Shown: positions 52,280-61,488, counted from the first letter of the stretch. The stretch: 64,000 bases of DNA from Legionella_C dresdenensis (GCF_042649825.1 NZ_JBHSAB010000001.1:1-64000), one strand, 5' to 3'. Translations and numbers: made by a program. Notes: generated from the sequence alone by a model not told the origin.

Positions 52280-52870
52280 TTAATTTTTACCGCGATGTTT
52301 CATTAATGCAGTAAAAAATTCCGGTTTGTTTAGACCGATCGCTGCAAAAATCTGAGGGACTTTATCCCAGCTTCCTTCCTGCTCAATACTCGCAACGACT
52401 AATTCAAAGCCTTTATTCTTATCTGTTTCAACTCCCCAGCCATTAATATAGCAAAGGCCGCGCAACCTTTTTGCCAGAACATGCTCAAGGTTTTGTGCGG
52501 CCAGTAAATAAGCATGAGCCTCTTCATACAACTGAGTCGCCATCCGTTTGTTACTGGGGTTGGCGAAGAGTTCTTCCTGCTCCAGTTTCTCACGGAACTT
52601 GGCCTCTTCAAGCAATTGTTGTCCTAACAGATATTGCGATTCAGCATGATCCATAGCGGCGGCAGCCCGCATACATTCATTAACCATTTGGCTAGCAAAT
52701 GGATATTTTTTCTTGCCAATCAGAGACTTGTACTTTTTCCCCAGAAGCTCGTACATGGCAATTTCTTTTTTTAACAGATCATCATTAACCGCATTCATTT
52801 TACGGTTATGCTGCATTGCTTTCAGCTTTTTTGTTAATGATCGGATTTTCATTTGTTTAATAAGACCCAT
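52280..52870 (-). CDS. Hypothetical protein with Sel1-like C-terminal unit
   Basis: 196 aa from ATG 52870 with AAGGAG upstream; the open frame extends 13 codons further back. Basic, helical N-terminus (KIRSLTKKLKAMQHNRKM), a helical middle with AAAAMDHAESQYLLGQQLLEEA, and KRLRGLCYINGWGVETDKNKGF, which matches the Sel1 core (LGxxYxxGxGVxxDxxKAxxw). Just downstream of a small membrane protein gene on the same strand, with a 16-bp gap, so possibly co-transcribed. No function known. Confidence 0.72.
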   Translation of the reverse strand: MGLIKQMKIRSLTKKLKAMQHNRKMNAVNDDLLKKEIAMYELLGKKYKSLIGKKKYPFASQMVNECMRAAAAMDHAESQYLLGQQLLEEAKFREKLEQEELFANPSNKRMATQLYEEAHAYLLAAQNLEHVLAKRLRGLCYINGWGVETDKNKGFELVVASIEQEGSWDKVPQIFAAIGLNKPEFFTALMKHRGKN

Positions 52871-52886
52871 GATAACTCCTTTATTC

Positions 52887-53339
52887 TTATTGCGGTGGTG
52901 GAACAGCAATCAGCCATTCAACAAAAAAGACAAAAGCTACAACAGCAATAATTAACAAAAACAATTTGCTGCCAAAACTTGCGGTTTCTTTTATATCCTC
53001 AACAATGAGCCCTTCCTCCTCAGGATTTTTCTCAGGAGTTAGGCCATAAATGTCGTTATCAAGCCGATTGGAAGTAAAATAGGCAATTAAGCCGCTGACC
53101 ACAGCCGGAATGAAAAAGCTGAAAAATATTGTCCAGTTCGCTGAAGTCCGTGTCATATTATGGTTTTCAACAAGTCTTTCCCGCCAATGCGATACGAATT
53201 CTGGAACATCATAATGCCAGTTCCATATTAGATGCGGCATGATATAAATGATGAACGAAGCTAAACTCAGGCATATGACCAAAGAGATCATGCAAGTAAT
53301 AAATAATTTACTATTATATGCATAACGGTCGTACTCCAT
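52887..53339 (-). CDS. Three-helix membrane protein
   Basis: 150 aa with hydrophobic segments LFITCMISLVICLSLASFIIYI (residues 12-33), IFFSFFIPAVVSGLIAYF (around 75-92) and LFLLIIAVVAFVFFVEWLI (near the C-terminus). The loop between the last two is acidic (PEKNPEEEGLIVEDIKE). No recognised family. It ends 16 bp before the Sel1-like gene, probably one transcript. Confidence 0.72.
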   Translation of the reverse strand: MEYDRYAYNSKLFITCMISLVICLSLASFIIYIMPHLIWNWHYDVPEFVSHWRERLVENHNMTRTSANWTIFFSFFIPAVVSGLIAYFTSNRLDNDIYGLTPEKNPEEEGLIVEDIKETASFGSKLFLLIIAVVAFVFFVEWLIAVPPPQ

Positions 53340-53539
53340 GCTCCAGCAAGCTCCTGTTTTATTTCTGTATTTGAATTAATGATAGTCTATCTTTGCAATG
53401 AATCAAGAAAAATTAAGAGATTCAACGGACTATCTTATTATGCCATCCTCCTTGTTTTGTATCGATCACTGCTGAAATACTGTCTTTACAGCGCAATCTA
53501 CAAATTGCTACAGTATCAAAAAACTTTACTGGAAAACCA

Positions 53540-54355
53540 ATGAAACGGCATGTTTTTATGATTTCGGATGGAACCGGGATTACAGCGGAGAATCTTGGGA
53601 ATAGCCTGATTACGCAATTTGAAAATATTGAATTTGAAAAAGCCACTATTCCCTATATAGATACGCTGGATAAAGCTAATGCGGCAATTATTCGGATTAA
53701 TCAGGCTTATGAGAAAACCGGAATTAAGCCGCTTTTATTTATGACCCTGGTCAATGTCGAAATAGCTAATCGAATTAAACAGGCTGAGGCTTGTGTCTTT
53801 GATTTGTTTAATACCTTTTTAGGCCCGCTGGAAATTGAACTGGGTGAAAAATCTTCCTATACAGTCGGGCGAACTCATGGTGTAGTCAATCCACAGACGT
53901 ATACCAGCCGAATGGAAGCGGTTGATTACGCCCTGCTCCATGATGACGGCGTAAAAACCCGCGGCTATGATAAGGCGGATATTATTTTGATTGGCGTATC
54001 CCGTTGTGGTAAAACACCCAGTTGCATATACATGGCTCTGCATTTTGGCGTGTTAGCTGCCAATTACCCTTTTACTGAGGAAGATTTAACCAGTTTTCGT
54101 CTTCCCGAGAGCCTGCGGCCTTATAAAAACAAATTATTCGGTTTAACCATTGATCCGGAGCGTCTGCAACAAATTCGTAATGAACGCCGGCCAGGCAGCC
54201 ATTATGCGTCTCCTGAGCAATGCCGTATTGAAGTAGCTGAAGTTGAGGCAATGTATAAGCGCGAACATATCCCCTATTTAAATTCCACGCGCTTTTCAAT
54301 CGAGGAAATAGCTACCAAGGTGCTGACAACGGCAGGAATAAAGAGAAAGTTTTGA
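53540..54355 (+). CDS. ppsR: Phosphoenolpyruvate synthetase regulatory protein (bifunctional kinase/pyrophosphorylase)
   Basis: ADP-dependent kinase and phosphorylase that switches PEP synthetase off and on. 271 aa, the usual DUF299 length. N-terminal FMISDGTGITAENLGNSLI and the P-loop GVSRCGKTPSC (residues 152-162; Cys replaces the usual Ser after Arg) followed by GLTIDPERLQQIRNERRPGS. The PEP synthetase gene itself is not in the window. A strong hairpin follows the stop. Confidence 0.94.
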   Translation: MKRHVFMISDGTGITAENLGNSLITQFENIEFEKATIPYIDTLDKANAAIIRINQAYEKTGIKPLLFMTLVNVEIANRIKQAEACVFDLFNTFLGPLEIELGEKSSYTVGRTHGVVNPQTYTSRMEAVDYALLHDDGVKTRGYDKADIILIGVSRCGKTPSCIYMALHFGVLAANYPFTEEDLTSFRLPESLRPYKNKLFGLTIDPERLQQIRNERRPGSHYASPEQCRIEVAEVEAMYKREHIPYLNSTRFSIEEIATKVLTTAGIKRKF

Positions 54356-54365
54356 TGGCAATAAA

Positions 54366-54400
54366 GAGTGTTGGGCTACATTTCGTTTAGCCCAACACTC
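54366..54400. terminator. 13-bp perfect hairpin after ppsR
   Basis: GAGTGTTGGGCTA and its exact complement flank a 9-base loop, 11 bases after the ppsR stop and before the convergent prpD end. The arms are the GTTGGGCT repeat family, so a dispersed repeat appears to serve as a bidirectional terminator. Confidence 0.7.
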
Positions 54401-54424
54401 AATCATTCATTTCAAAAGTGGCAG

Positions 54425-55870
54425 TTAATTCACCCACATTGCCATAAACTCCGTCACTGGCATCTTGGCTAATGTATTGGTATCGCTCATCGCTTTCACA
54501 ATAGCATTGACCTTTGCATCATCAAACCGGGTTTTCAGATTACGGACAAATTTATCCTCTAACACTGGAATGCCCTCATTGCGGCGTCGTTTGTGGCCAA
54601 TCGGGTATTCAATAGTGATTTGTTCTGATTCAGTACCGTCTTTAAATTTGATCTGAATACTGTTAGCAATTGAACGCTTTTCAGGATCATGATAATCGCG
54701 TGAAAACTGTGTATTTTCAGTGACGCGCATTTTCGCTCGCAACTCATCAATCCGGTTGTCAGCAGCAACATTGTCTTCATAATGATCAGCAGTTAAATTA
54801 CCATGCAACAATCCGATTGCAACCATATACTGCAGGCAGTGATCACGATCAGCCGGGTTATGCAGAGCGCCCTGCTTGCTGATGATAAGAATCGCTGACT
54901 CATGTGTAACTAATTCTATGCTGGCGATATCGTCAAACCGTTCTTTAACCAGCGGATGCAATTTAACAGCACATTCCACTGCAGTTTGCGCATGGAACTC
55001 GGCAGGATAGGAAAGCTTGAATAAAACATTTTCCATAACGTAACTGCCATAAGGACGCTGAAATTTAAACGGATTACCTTTAAATAATACATCGTAAAAG
55101 CCCCATTTCGGCGCTGTCAGTGCACTTGGATAACCCATCTCCCCGGCTTTGGTAATCAGCGCTAACCGGACGGCACGTGATGTTGCATCGCCAGCTGCCC
55201 AGGATTTTCTGGAACCGGCATTAGGAGCATGGCGATATGTGCGCAGGGTTTGACCATCTACAAAAACCTGGGATATCGTACGTTGTAATAGTTCGGTATC
55301 TGCTCCCAGCAAAGCTGCGGCAACCGCTGCGCTTGCAAGTTTTACCAGGACGACATGATCCAGTCCAACCCGGTTAAAACTGTTTTCCAGCGCCATACAA
55401 CCCTGGATTTCATGAGCCTTAATCATGGCAGTCAGTACATGCTGCATGGTTAAAGCCGGTTTACCCGCTTTCAGATTTTGCCGGCTGACATAATCGGCTA
55501 CGGCCAGAATTGCTCCCAGGTTGTCAGATGGGTGTCCCCATTCTGCTGCCAGCCAGGTATCATTGAAATCCAGCCAGCGCACTATAGCGCCAATATTAAA
55601 CGCAGCCTGAACCGGATCAAGCTCAAATGAAGTGCCAGGCACTCGCGCTCCGCCAGGCATATCAGCGCCGGGTACAACCGGGCCGAGCAGCTTGGTACAT
55701 TCAGGGTAATTAAGTGCAAGAATGCCGCAACCTAATGTGTCCATCAGGCAAAGCCGTGCCGTTTCATAGGCTAAAGGACTTTTGATTTCCGCATGCAACA
55801 CATAATTGGCAATATCTGATATTACCGAGTCATAATCAGGTTTTATATTATCTTCTACATAAGCGCTCAT
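54425..55870 (-). CDS. prpD: 2-methylcitrate dehydratase
   Basis: Dehydrates 2-methylcitrate in propionate oxidation. 481 aa from ATG 55870 (AGGGAA upstream); the open frame upstream runs into prpC and is not used. MmgE/PrpD-family blocks: CLMDTLGCGILAL, WLDFNDTWLAAEWGHPSDN, GQTLRTYRHAPNAGSRKSWA and a C-terminal IEYPIGHKRRRNEG. Third gene of prpB-prpC-prpD, 2 bp after prpC. The FeS-type alternative AcnD/PrpF is absent, consistent with using PrpD. Confidence 0.95.
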   Translation of the reverse strand: MSAYVEDNIKPDYDSVISDIANYVLHAEIKSPLAYETARLCLMDTLGCGILALNYPECTKLLGPVVPGADMPGGARVPGTSFELDPVQAAFNIGAIVRWLDFNDTWLAAEWGHPSDNLGAILAVADYVSRQNLKAGKPALTMQHVLTAMIKAHEIQGCMALENSFNRVGLDHVVLVKLASAAVAAALLGADTELLQRTISQVFVDGQTLRTYRHAPNAGSRKSWAAGDATSRAVRLALITKAGEMGYPSALTAPKWGFYDVLFKGNPFKFQRPYGSYVMENVLFKLSYPAEFHAQTAVECAVKLHPLVKERFDDIASIELVTHESAILIISKQGALHNPADRDHCLQYMVAIGLLHGNLTADHYEDNVAADNRIDELRAKMRVTENTQFSRDYHDPEKRSIANSIQIKFKDGTESEQITIEYPIGHKRRRNEGIPVLEDKFVRNLKTRFDDAKVNAIVKAMSDTNTLAKMPVTEFMAMWVN

Positions 55871-55872
55871 AA

Positions 55873-56991
55873 TTATTCCCTGTCTTCTATAGCAGTAAAC
55901 GCTCTTGGAGCCGGACCAGTATACTCTGATGACGGCCTGATCAAGCGATTGTCTGCACGTTGTTCGAATACATGCGCAGACCAGCCAGTTATCCGCGACA
56001 TAACAAATATCGGGGTAAACAATGGCGTTGGAATGCCGCAATAGTGATAAGCTGACGCACTGTAAAAATCAAGATTGGGAAACAGCTTTTTCTCACGCCG
56101 CATAATCGCTTCTACCCGCTCGGAAACTTCATAGAGCGTGAGGTCATTATTTGCTTCGGCCAGCTTTTTTGACCATTGTTGAATAATGGGTGAACGCGGA
56201 TCACAATCTTTATAAACTCGATGGCCAAAGCCCATGATTTTGGCTTTATTGGCAAGCATAATCATCAGTTTCTGTTCTGCGTCGTCGGGGTCTTTAAATT
56301 GTTCCAGCAGTTCCATTGCCGCTTCATTGGCGCCACCGTGCAGAGGTCCGCGTAAAGTACCAATCGCTGAAGTAATCGCTGAATAGAAATCAGCAAGAGT
56401 AGCCGCTGTAACCCGCGCAGCAAAGGTTGACGCATTAAACTCATGCTCGGCATATAAAATCAGTGATGCATTCATCATGCTGCGTTCAAGTTCAGTTGGT
56501 TTACGGCCATGCAGCAATGCCAGAAAATGGCCGCCGGTTGTTGTTTCATCGGACAGCTCATTAATTTCTTCCCCACGATAATGATAGGCATACCAGTAAC
56601 ACATCATGCCGGGAAATAAAGCCAGTAATCTGTCCGCTATGTCGTACTGCTGTTTAAATTCCAGCTCGGGTTCCAGTGTACCTAACATTGAACACGCTGT
56701 CCGCAACACATCCATGGGATGAGTATTTTTAGGTATCAGTTTAAGTACTTTTTTTAGATTAGCTGGCAGATGACGCAGACCAATCAACCGCTTCTGATAT
56801 GCAGTAAGCTCATTGCGAGTCGGCAATTCGCCATAATGAAGCAGATACGCCACTTCCTCAAAGCTCGCCTTTTCAGCCAGATCTTCAATGGAATAGCCAC
56901 GATAATTAAGACCTGCACCTTCATGGCCTACAGTGGCGATAGCGGAACGCCCTGCAATAACCCCAGCCAATCCCGCTGTATTATTAACCAT
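55873..56991 (-). CDS. prpC: 2-methylcitrate synthase
   Basis: Condenses propionyl-CoA with oxaloacetate. 372 aa, the short citrate-synthase type. Catalytic residues are in RGPLHGGANEAAMELL (His), GFGHRVYKDCDPR (His) and YSASAYHYCGIPTPLFTPIF (Asp replaced in the usual motif by this FYSAxxY block). Overlaps prpB by 8 bp, so translation is coupled. The prp context favours methylcitrate over citrate synthase. Confidence 0.95.
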   Translation of the reverse strand: MVNNTAGLAGVIAGRSAIATVGHEGAGLNYRGYSIEDLAEKASFEEVAYLLHYGELPTRNELTAYQKRLIGLRHLPANLKKVLKLIPKNTHPMDVLRTACSMLGTLEPELEFKQQYDIADRLLALFPGMMCYWYAYHYRGEEINELSDETTTGGHFLALLHGRKPTELERSMMNASLILYAEHEFNASTFAARVTAATLADFYSAITSAIGTLRGPLHGGANEAAMELLEQFKDPDDAEQKLMIMLANKAKIMGFGHRVYKDCDPRSPIIQQWSKKLAEANNDLTLYEVSERVEAIMRREKKLFPNLDFYSASAYHYCGIPTPLFTPIFVMSRITGWSAHVFEQRADNRLIRPSSEYTGPAPRAFTAIEDRE

Positions 56992-57865
56992 TTTCTTCCT
57001 CCATTAATTGGTCGAGTTTTTGTTCATATTGGTGATATCCCAGAATATCGTATAATTCGTTTCGCGTCTGCATTTTATCGAGCAGCGCCTTTTGCGTACC
57101 CTGATTATGGATTGCCTCATATACTAACAGGGCTGCCTGCGACATGGCGCGAAATGCGCTTAAAGGATACAGAATAATACTGACGCCGGCCTGAGCCAGT
57201 TCATCACGGGTAAAAAGCGGAGTTTTACCAAATTCGGTAATATTCGCTAAAATCGGGGCGTTAACTTTCTGACTGAACTCCCGGTATTCATCCAGTGTAG
57301 TCATGGCTTCAGGGAAAATCATATCAGCGCCCAACTCAATACAAAGCTTTGCACGCTCAATTGCCGCGTCCATTCCTTCAACTGCATAAGCGTCAGTACG
57401 TGCCATAATGACAAAATCAGGATCGGTACGGGCATCAACCGCTGCTTTAATGCGATCGCCCATTTCATGTCGGGAAACAATAGCCTTGTTCGGTCGGTGT
57501 CCGCAGCGCTTGGCCAGAACCTGATCTTCAATGTGAATGGCAGCAACACCTGCTTTTTCCATCATCTGTACGGTGCGGGCAATGTTGAAAGCATGCCCCC
57601 ATCCGGTATCAACATCCACCAATAGCGGCAAGTCAGATGATTGGGTAATCCGGCGGGCATCTTCCAGTACATCGGCAAGGCTTGTCATGCCAAGATCCGG
57701 CAGGCCATAAGAGGCATTAGCAACCCCTGCACCTGAAAGATAAATGGCCTGACAGCCGGCTCTTTCAGCCAGCATCGCACAGTAGGCATTTATTGTGCCT
57801 GTAACCTGTAGCGGCGCCTGTTGTTTTACAAGTGCGCGGAACCGTTTTCCCATGGAGTCAGACAT
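56984..57865 (-). CDS. prpB: 2-methylisocitrate lyase
   Basis: Cleaves 2-methylisocitrate to pyruvate and succinate, the last step of the methylcitrate cycle. 293 aa from ATG 57865 (GGGAGA upstream; frame open further back). TIM-barrel of the isocitrate-lyase family: VDVDTGWGHAFNIARTV, HIEDQVLAKRCGHR with the catalytic Cys in KRCGH, and ARTDAYAVEGMDAAIERA. First gene of the operon. The 134-bp gap to the divergent symporter should hold its promoter. No prpR regulator is nearby. Confidence 0.96.
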   Translation of the reverse strand: MSDSMGKRFRALVKQQAPLQVTGTINAYCAMLAERAGCQAIYLSGAGVANASYGLPDLGMTSLADVLEDARRITQSSDLPLLVDVDTGWGHAFNIARTVQMMEKAGVAAIHIEDQVLAKRCGHRPNKAIVSRHEMGDRIKAAVDARTDPDFVIMARTDAYAVEGMDAAIERAKLCIELGADMIFPEAMTTLDEYREFSQKVNAPILANITEFGKTPLFTRDELAQAGVSIILYPLSAFRAMSQAALLVYEAIHNQGTQKALLDKMQTRNELYDILGYHQYEQKLDQLMEEENG

Positions 57866-57999
57866 GATTTCTCCCTTTTTCATGTGAAAAGACTTTTTAA
57901 CATGCACTAGCTGGATGCGCAAGTTTATTGACCGTATATTGCTATATTTTACAGCACGATGCATACTCTGTCGTCCATCTTGTTGCATGAAGACCATTA

Positions 58000-59220
58000 A
58001 TGCGGTTATATAAAACAATCAGCGCTTATTTTTTTCCTGCTCTATTGGTTTTATCCATCCTGGCAGGCGGTTTGGCAGGTATTTTGCTGGGACCATCGGT
58101 AAAACTGCTGAAACCATTTGGCGATATTTTTCTAAACCTGATATTTACGGCTATCGTTCCCCTGGTCTTTTTCAGTGTTTCCTCTGCAGTTGCAAAAGCA
58201 GGCAAGCTTGGCAAGCTCGGTAAAATTACCGCTGCCATGGCAATGGTAATTTTATTTACCAATACTGTAGCTGCCGGTTATGCGATTTTTGTTGTGAAAA
58301 TGTTTTCCCCCGCTCCTGAAACATTTTTACCGGTTGAGCAGGTCACAAGCCTCGATTCTGCTAACATTGGCAAGCAGATTGTTTCTATTTTTACTGTGTC
58401 GGATTTTTCCAGATTATTATCGCATCAGAATATGATGGCCTTGATTCTGTTTTCAATCCTGGTAGGACTGGCAACACTTGGCATTGGAAATAAAAGTAAG
58501 GCATTTAATGATTTTCTGGAATCAGGGGAAGAAGTGTTCATGCGTCTTTTTGCCTTAATCATGTATTATGCACCGATTGGGTTTTTCTCATACTTTGCCG
58601 TACTGGTTAACGAACTGGGACCGCAATTGATTAATGGTTATGCAAAAATTGCGCTTGTTTATTATCTCTCAGGGCTTTTCTATTTTGGCGCTATCTTATC
58701 CTTTTTTTGTTATCTCGCAGGCAAAATTCCTGCTGTCAGGACATTTTGGAAACACAATTTGTTACCGATTGTGACTTCACTGGCTACCTGCAGCAGCGCA
58801 GCCTCAATTCCCGCAAATCTTGCTGCAGCCAAAAGCATGGATATCAGCCGGGAAATTGCTGAAACGGTGATTCCGTTGGGAACGGTAATTAATAAAAATG
58901 GCTCGGTTATGGGCGGCATTTTTAAAATTGTCTTTCTGTTTGGGATATACCATTTTGATTTTAGCGGTACAACTGTTCTGTTAACTGCATTAGGCGTTTC
59001 ACTATTAGTCGGCACTGTCATGGGTGCCATTCCCGGCGGCGGCATGTTAGGCGAGTTACTGATTCTTCATGTTTATGGTTTTCCGTCTTCGGTATTAATT
59101 GCAGTCGCCGCAATCAGCATTATTATTGACCCCTTGGCAACTATGATTAATGTTTTGGGTAATACAGTTGCTGCGCTGATGACAGCACGGCTTGTTGACG
59201 GCAGAATTCAGCCGTCATAA
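58000..59220 (+). CDS. Dicarboxylate/amino-acid:cation symporter (DAACS family)
   Basis: 406 aa, eight-helix plus two-hairpin transporter of the GltP/DctA/SstT family. Motifs: the N-terminal ILAGGLAGILLG, the serine-rich hairpin SLATCSSAASIPANL, the NG-box ETVIPLGTVINKNGSVMG, and the C-terminal IDPLATMINVLGNTVAALM. Probably imports C4-dicarboxylates, glutamate/aspartate or serine/threonine with Na+ or H+. It is divergent from prpBCD; supply of cycle intermediates or amino acids is a possible link but unproven. Confidence 0.9.
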   Translation: MRLYKTISAYFFPALLVLSILAGGLAGILLGPSVKLLKPFGDIFLNLIFTAIVPLVFFSVSSAVAKAGKLGKLGKITAAMAMVILFTNTVAAGYAIFVVKMFSPAPETFLPVEQVTSLDSANIGKQIVSIFTVSDFSRLLSHQNMMALILFSILVGLATLGIGNKSKAFNDFLESGEEVFMRLFALIMYYAPIGFFSYFAVLVNELGPQLINGYAKIALVYYLSGLFYFGAILSFFCYLAGKIPAVRTFWKHNLLPIVTSLATCSSAASIPANLAAAKSMDISREIAETVIPLGTVINKNGSVMGGIFKIVFLFGIYHFDFSGTTVLLTALGVSLLVGTVMGAIPGGGMLGELLILHVYGFPSSVLIAVAAISIIIDPLATMINVLGNTVAALMTARLVDGRIQPS

Positions 59221-59271
59221 TTGACTCGCTCAACCTTTTTAAAATAGAATGGAAAGAAAAAAGCGCCGGTC

Positions 59272-59889
59272 ATGAAGTTTCAAAAACTGCTTATATCTAT
59301 TGTAGTGTTGATCAGTTTTCTACCCTGCTCTCAGCTATCGTCAGCCAATTCATCTCTATTAGATGATGTAAATCGAAGCTATATTCATCCTTACAAAGCA
59401 ACCTATAGCAATGCCATTTTTAATCCATTTCTGGTTAATGCCGGGCTGGGCTATCAATTTACCCCAAAAGCGGACTGTGCCAATGCACAGTCGCTAATCA
59501 GAACAGCGAAACATGAAGCCCGGCTATGGCAACAGTTAATTTATGCCGCGCCTCCCAAGCCATTAACAGCAACCATGCATTCACAGCTGGAGGAGAGAAA
59601 GCGGCAAAATAGCTTATGGGGTTATCGAGTGAGGAATCGCCTGACCATATCAAAATCGGTAACCGACTCGATTTCGCTGGTAAGTTTTGATGAACTCTCG
59701 ATTAATCTGAACCAGCCGAACTGGGTTATGACCAAAGTCTTTGAGCAAAATCGCCTGTTTTTGGGATTAAATCAGCAAACTTCAGATACACTGGTTGTAG
59801 GGGCGGGTTATATTTATCAGTTAATCTTTGCGAAACCGAAGCAAGGTGCTAATGTTTTGGCTTTGTCGGCCCGGTTGAATTTTATGTGA
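59272..59889 (+). CDS. Short DUF2490-like exported protein
   Basis: 205 aa. Signal peptide LLISIVVLISFLPCSQLSSA. The rest parallels the C-terminal part of the protein at 41604-42317: HEARLWQQLIY, SQLEERKRQNSLWGYRVRNRLTISKSV, LVSFDELSINL, FEQNRLFLGL. The N-terminal strands of the family are replaced by a short linker, so it may be a trimmed paralogue. Likely outer-membrane beta-barrel, function unknown. The REP-like hairpin begins 3 bp after its stop. Confidence 0.68.
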   Translation: MKFQKLLISIVVLISFLPCSQLSSANSSLLDDVNRSYIHPYKATYSNAIFNPFLVNAGLGYQFTPKADCANAQSLIRTAKHEARLWQQLIYAAPPKPLTATMHSQLEERKRQNSLWGYRVRNRLTISKSVTDSISLVSFDELSINLNQPNWVMTKVFEQNRLFLGLNQQTSDTLVVGAGYIYQLIFAKPKQGANVLALSARLNFM

Positions 59890-59891
59890 GC

Positions 59892-59925
59892 GTCATTCCC
59901 GCGAAGGCGGGAATCTATTTCTCAA
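59892..59925. repeat. REP-like CCCGCGAAGGCGGG hairpin reaching into a stop codon
   Basis: GTCATTCCCGCGAAGGCGGG and following bases are the same as 24993 onward (one change, AATCTATT for AATCCATT). The tail TTTCTCAA of the repeat contains the stop codon (59922-59924) of the minus-strand phzF-like gene, so the repeat fixes the end of that protein. Confidence 0.85.
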
Positions 59926-60707
59926 ATTGTCAGATGCCCTTTAGAAAAAGAGCGGCAATATCCTGACATTTTAACTCTGTTATCAGCTAATTCGCAGAAA
60001 ATTTCGCCTTTTCTAAACGAACCTTGAATTGCTTTCATAGAGGTTTTATTAAGCCGCTCAGCCCAAAAAGGTATTAGCATGCAGTGCGCTGATCCAGTAA
60101 CCGGATCTTCCGGAATAGTATGTTTGGGATAAAAGCAACGAGAATAAAAATCGGCATCCGTCGCGGCGGCAGTTAAAACTAATCCTCGTTTATCAAGCAG
60201 AACTAATTGTTTTTGATCGACATTAGCCTGGGCTACAGCGTCTTGATTATCCAGTCTTATAATATAATCCAGTTCGCTTTCAAAAATTTCGACTGCCTCT
60301 TGATCAACCAGACTTGCTATAATTTCGGGATTCTGACATGGCATATAGGAAAAAAGTGGAAAATCCAGGGTATATAGATCGCTTTTTCTTGTAACCGGCA
60401 AGATTCCGCTTTTACTGATAAAATCAATGCGATCATTTTCAAACATACCTAATTCAAACAAGACATAGCCTGCTGCCAGCGTCGCATGACCACATAGGTT
60501 TACTTCTTCTTTAGGCGTAAACCAGCGAATATGGAATCCCTGCTGATCTTCCATAACAAAGGCTGTTTCTGACAAATTGTTTTCTACTGCAATAGCTTGC
60601 AGCAATTCATCATTAAGCCAATCTGAAAGTAAACATACTGCAGCGGGGTTACCATGGAAAATTTTATCAGTAAATGCATCGATCTGAAAAATTGCAATAT
60701 TCTCCAC
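59922..60707 (-). CDS. PhzF-family isomerase/epimerase-like protein
   Basis: 261 aa, GTG start at 60707 with GAGGTGA upstream. N-terminal FQIDAFTDKIFHGNPAAVCLL and LSETAFV with the family catalytic Glu; RWFTPKEEVNLCGHATLAAGYVLF; C-terminal PEDPVTGSAHCMLIPFW. These are the signatures of the diaminopimelate-epimerase-like PhzF fold. The metabolic role outside phenazine producers is unknown, and no phenazine genes are near. The final residues come from a dispersed repeat. Confidence 0.9.
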   Translation of the reverse strand: MENIAIFQIDAFTDKIFHGNPAAVCLLSDWLNDELLQAIAVENNLSETAFVMEDQQGFHIRWFTPKEEVNLCGHATLAAGYVLFELGMFENDRIDFISKSGILPVTRKSDLYTLDFPLFSYMPCQNPEIIASLVDQEAVEIFESELDYIIRLDNQDAVAQANVDQKQLVLLDKRGLVLTAAATDADFYSRCFYPKHTIPEDPVTGSAHCMLIPFWAERLNKTSMKAIQGSFRKGEIFCELADNRVKMSGYCRSFSKGHLTI

Positions 60708-60807
60708 AGCTCACCTCAATAGACAAAAAATAATCAGTATGCGAAGATTAACGCTCTCAAGCCATAGATGCAAGAACTAATCTCTTATTAAAAAGGCTCC
60801 ATCAGGC

Positions 60808-61488
60808 CTATGAGTTATTAACAGAACGTTTCCCCTTAAATAAAGCAACACAACCAACAACAGTAATTTCAACATCTGTCAAACTGGTAGCCAAGGCTTT
60901 TTCTAAAGCCTGTAACGTATCCATTGCGTTTGAAAAAATTCCTTTTCTATTATAAAGCCCGCAGAGCGCCGTACTGATTTTATTATGGAGTTCTGGATTA
61001 GCAAGAATCGTTGCGCCAAACAGTGTACCGCCCGGCTTTAACATTTTAACCGCATTCTCAATGGCTGCTGATTTAAAACTCATATCGCCAGGCAGGCAAT
61101 GCAGCAGATAATTCATAGAGATTGAATCAAATTGTTCATTCAATTCTGGCTGCGGCTTAAAAATATCAGCCTGATAGGTGATTGGTGAATATTCTGCCAA
61201 TGCATTTTTAGTCATTGCCAGGCAATTGGGATTTAAATCCATTAATGCGATTTTTGCATCGGCAGGCCATTTGGTGTTTTTCAGGTAATAGCCTGTTCCT
61301 ACGCCTATATCCAGATGGTTTGCTGTAACCAGCTCGTTGAATTGTTGTAATTGAGGCGCTTTGGGGCAGCGCCAGATGTAACTGTTCGATATGTCCAGTA
61401 CCCATAGATTATATAATCTTAGTATGAAGGGAGTATAAACAGCCTGCCCTTTCTTAATCTCATTTTCCGTTATCGACGACATAAACAT
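60808..61488 (-). CDS. Class I SAM-dependent methyltransferase
   Basis: 226 aa (ATG at 61488; a second ATG two codons on is possible). SAM-binding motif I LDIGVGTGYYLKN near residue 60, the acidic end of strand 2 in IALMDLNPNCL, then FDSISMNYLLHCLPG and LKPGGTLFGATIL. It resembles small lipid or quinone-type methyltransferases, but the substrate cannot be told. A repeat doublet lies in its promoter region. Confidence 0.85.
   Translation of the reverse strand: MFMSSITENEIKKGQAVYTPFILRLYNLWVLDISNSYIWRCPKAPQLQQFNELVTANHLDIGVGTGYYLKNTKWPADAKIALMDLNPNCLAMTKNALAEYSPITYQADIFKPQPELNEQFDSISMNYLLHCLPGDMSFKSAAIENAVKMLKPGGTLFGATILANPELHNKISTALCGLYNRKGIFSNAMDTLQALEKALATSLTDVEITVVGCVALFKGKRSVNNS

Noticed and set aside
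55873..56041. N-terminal extension of prpD into prpC
   Set aside because: Same reasoning: the open frame is antiphase to prpC and MSAYVED at 55870 is the natural start.
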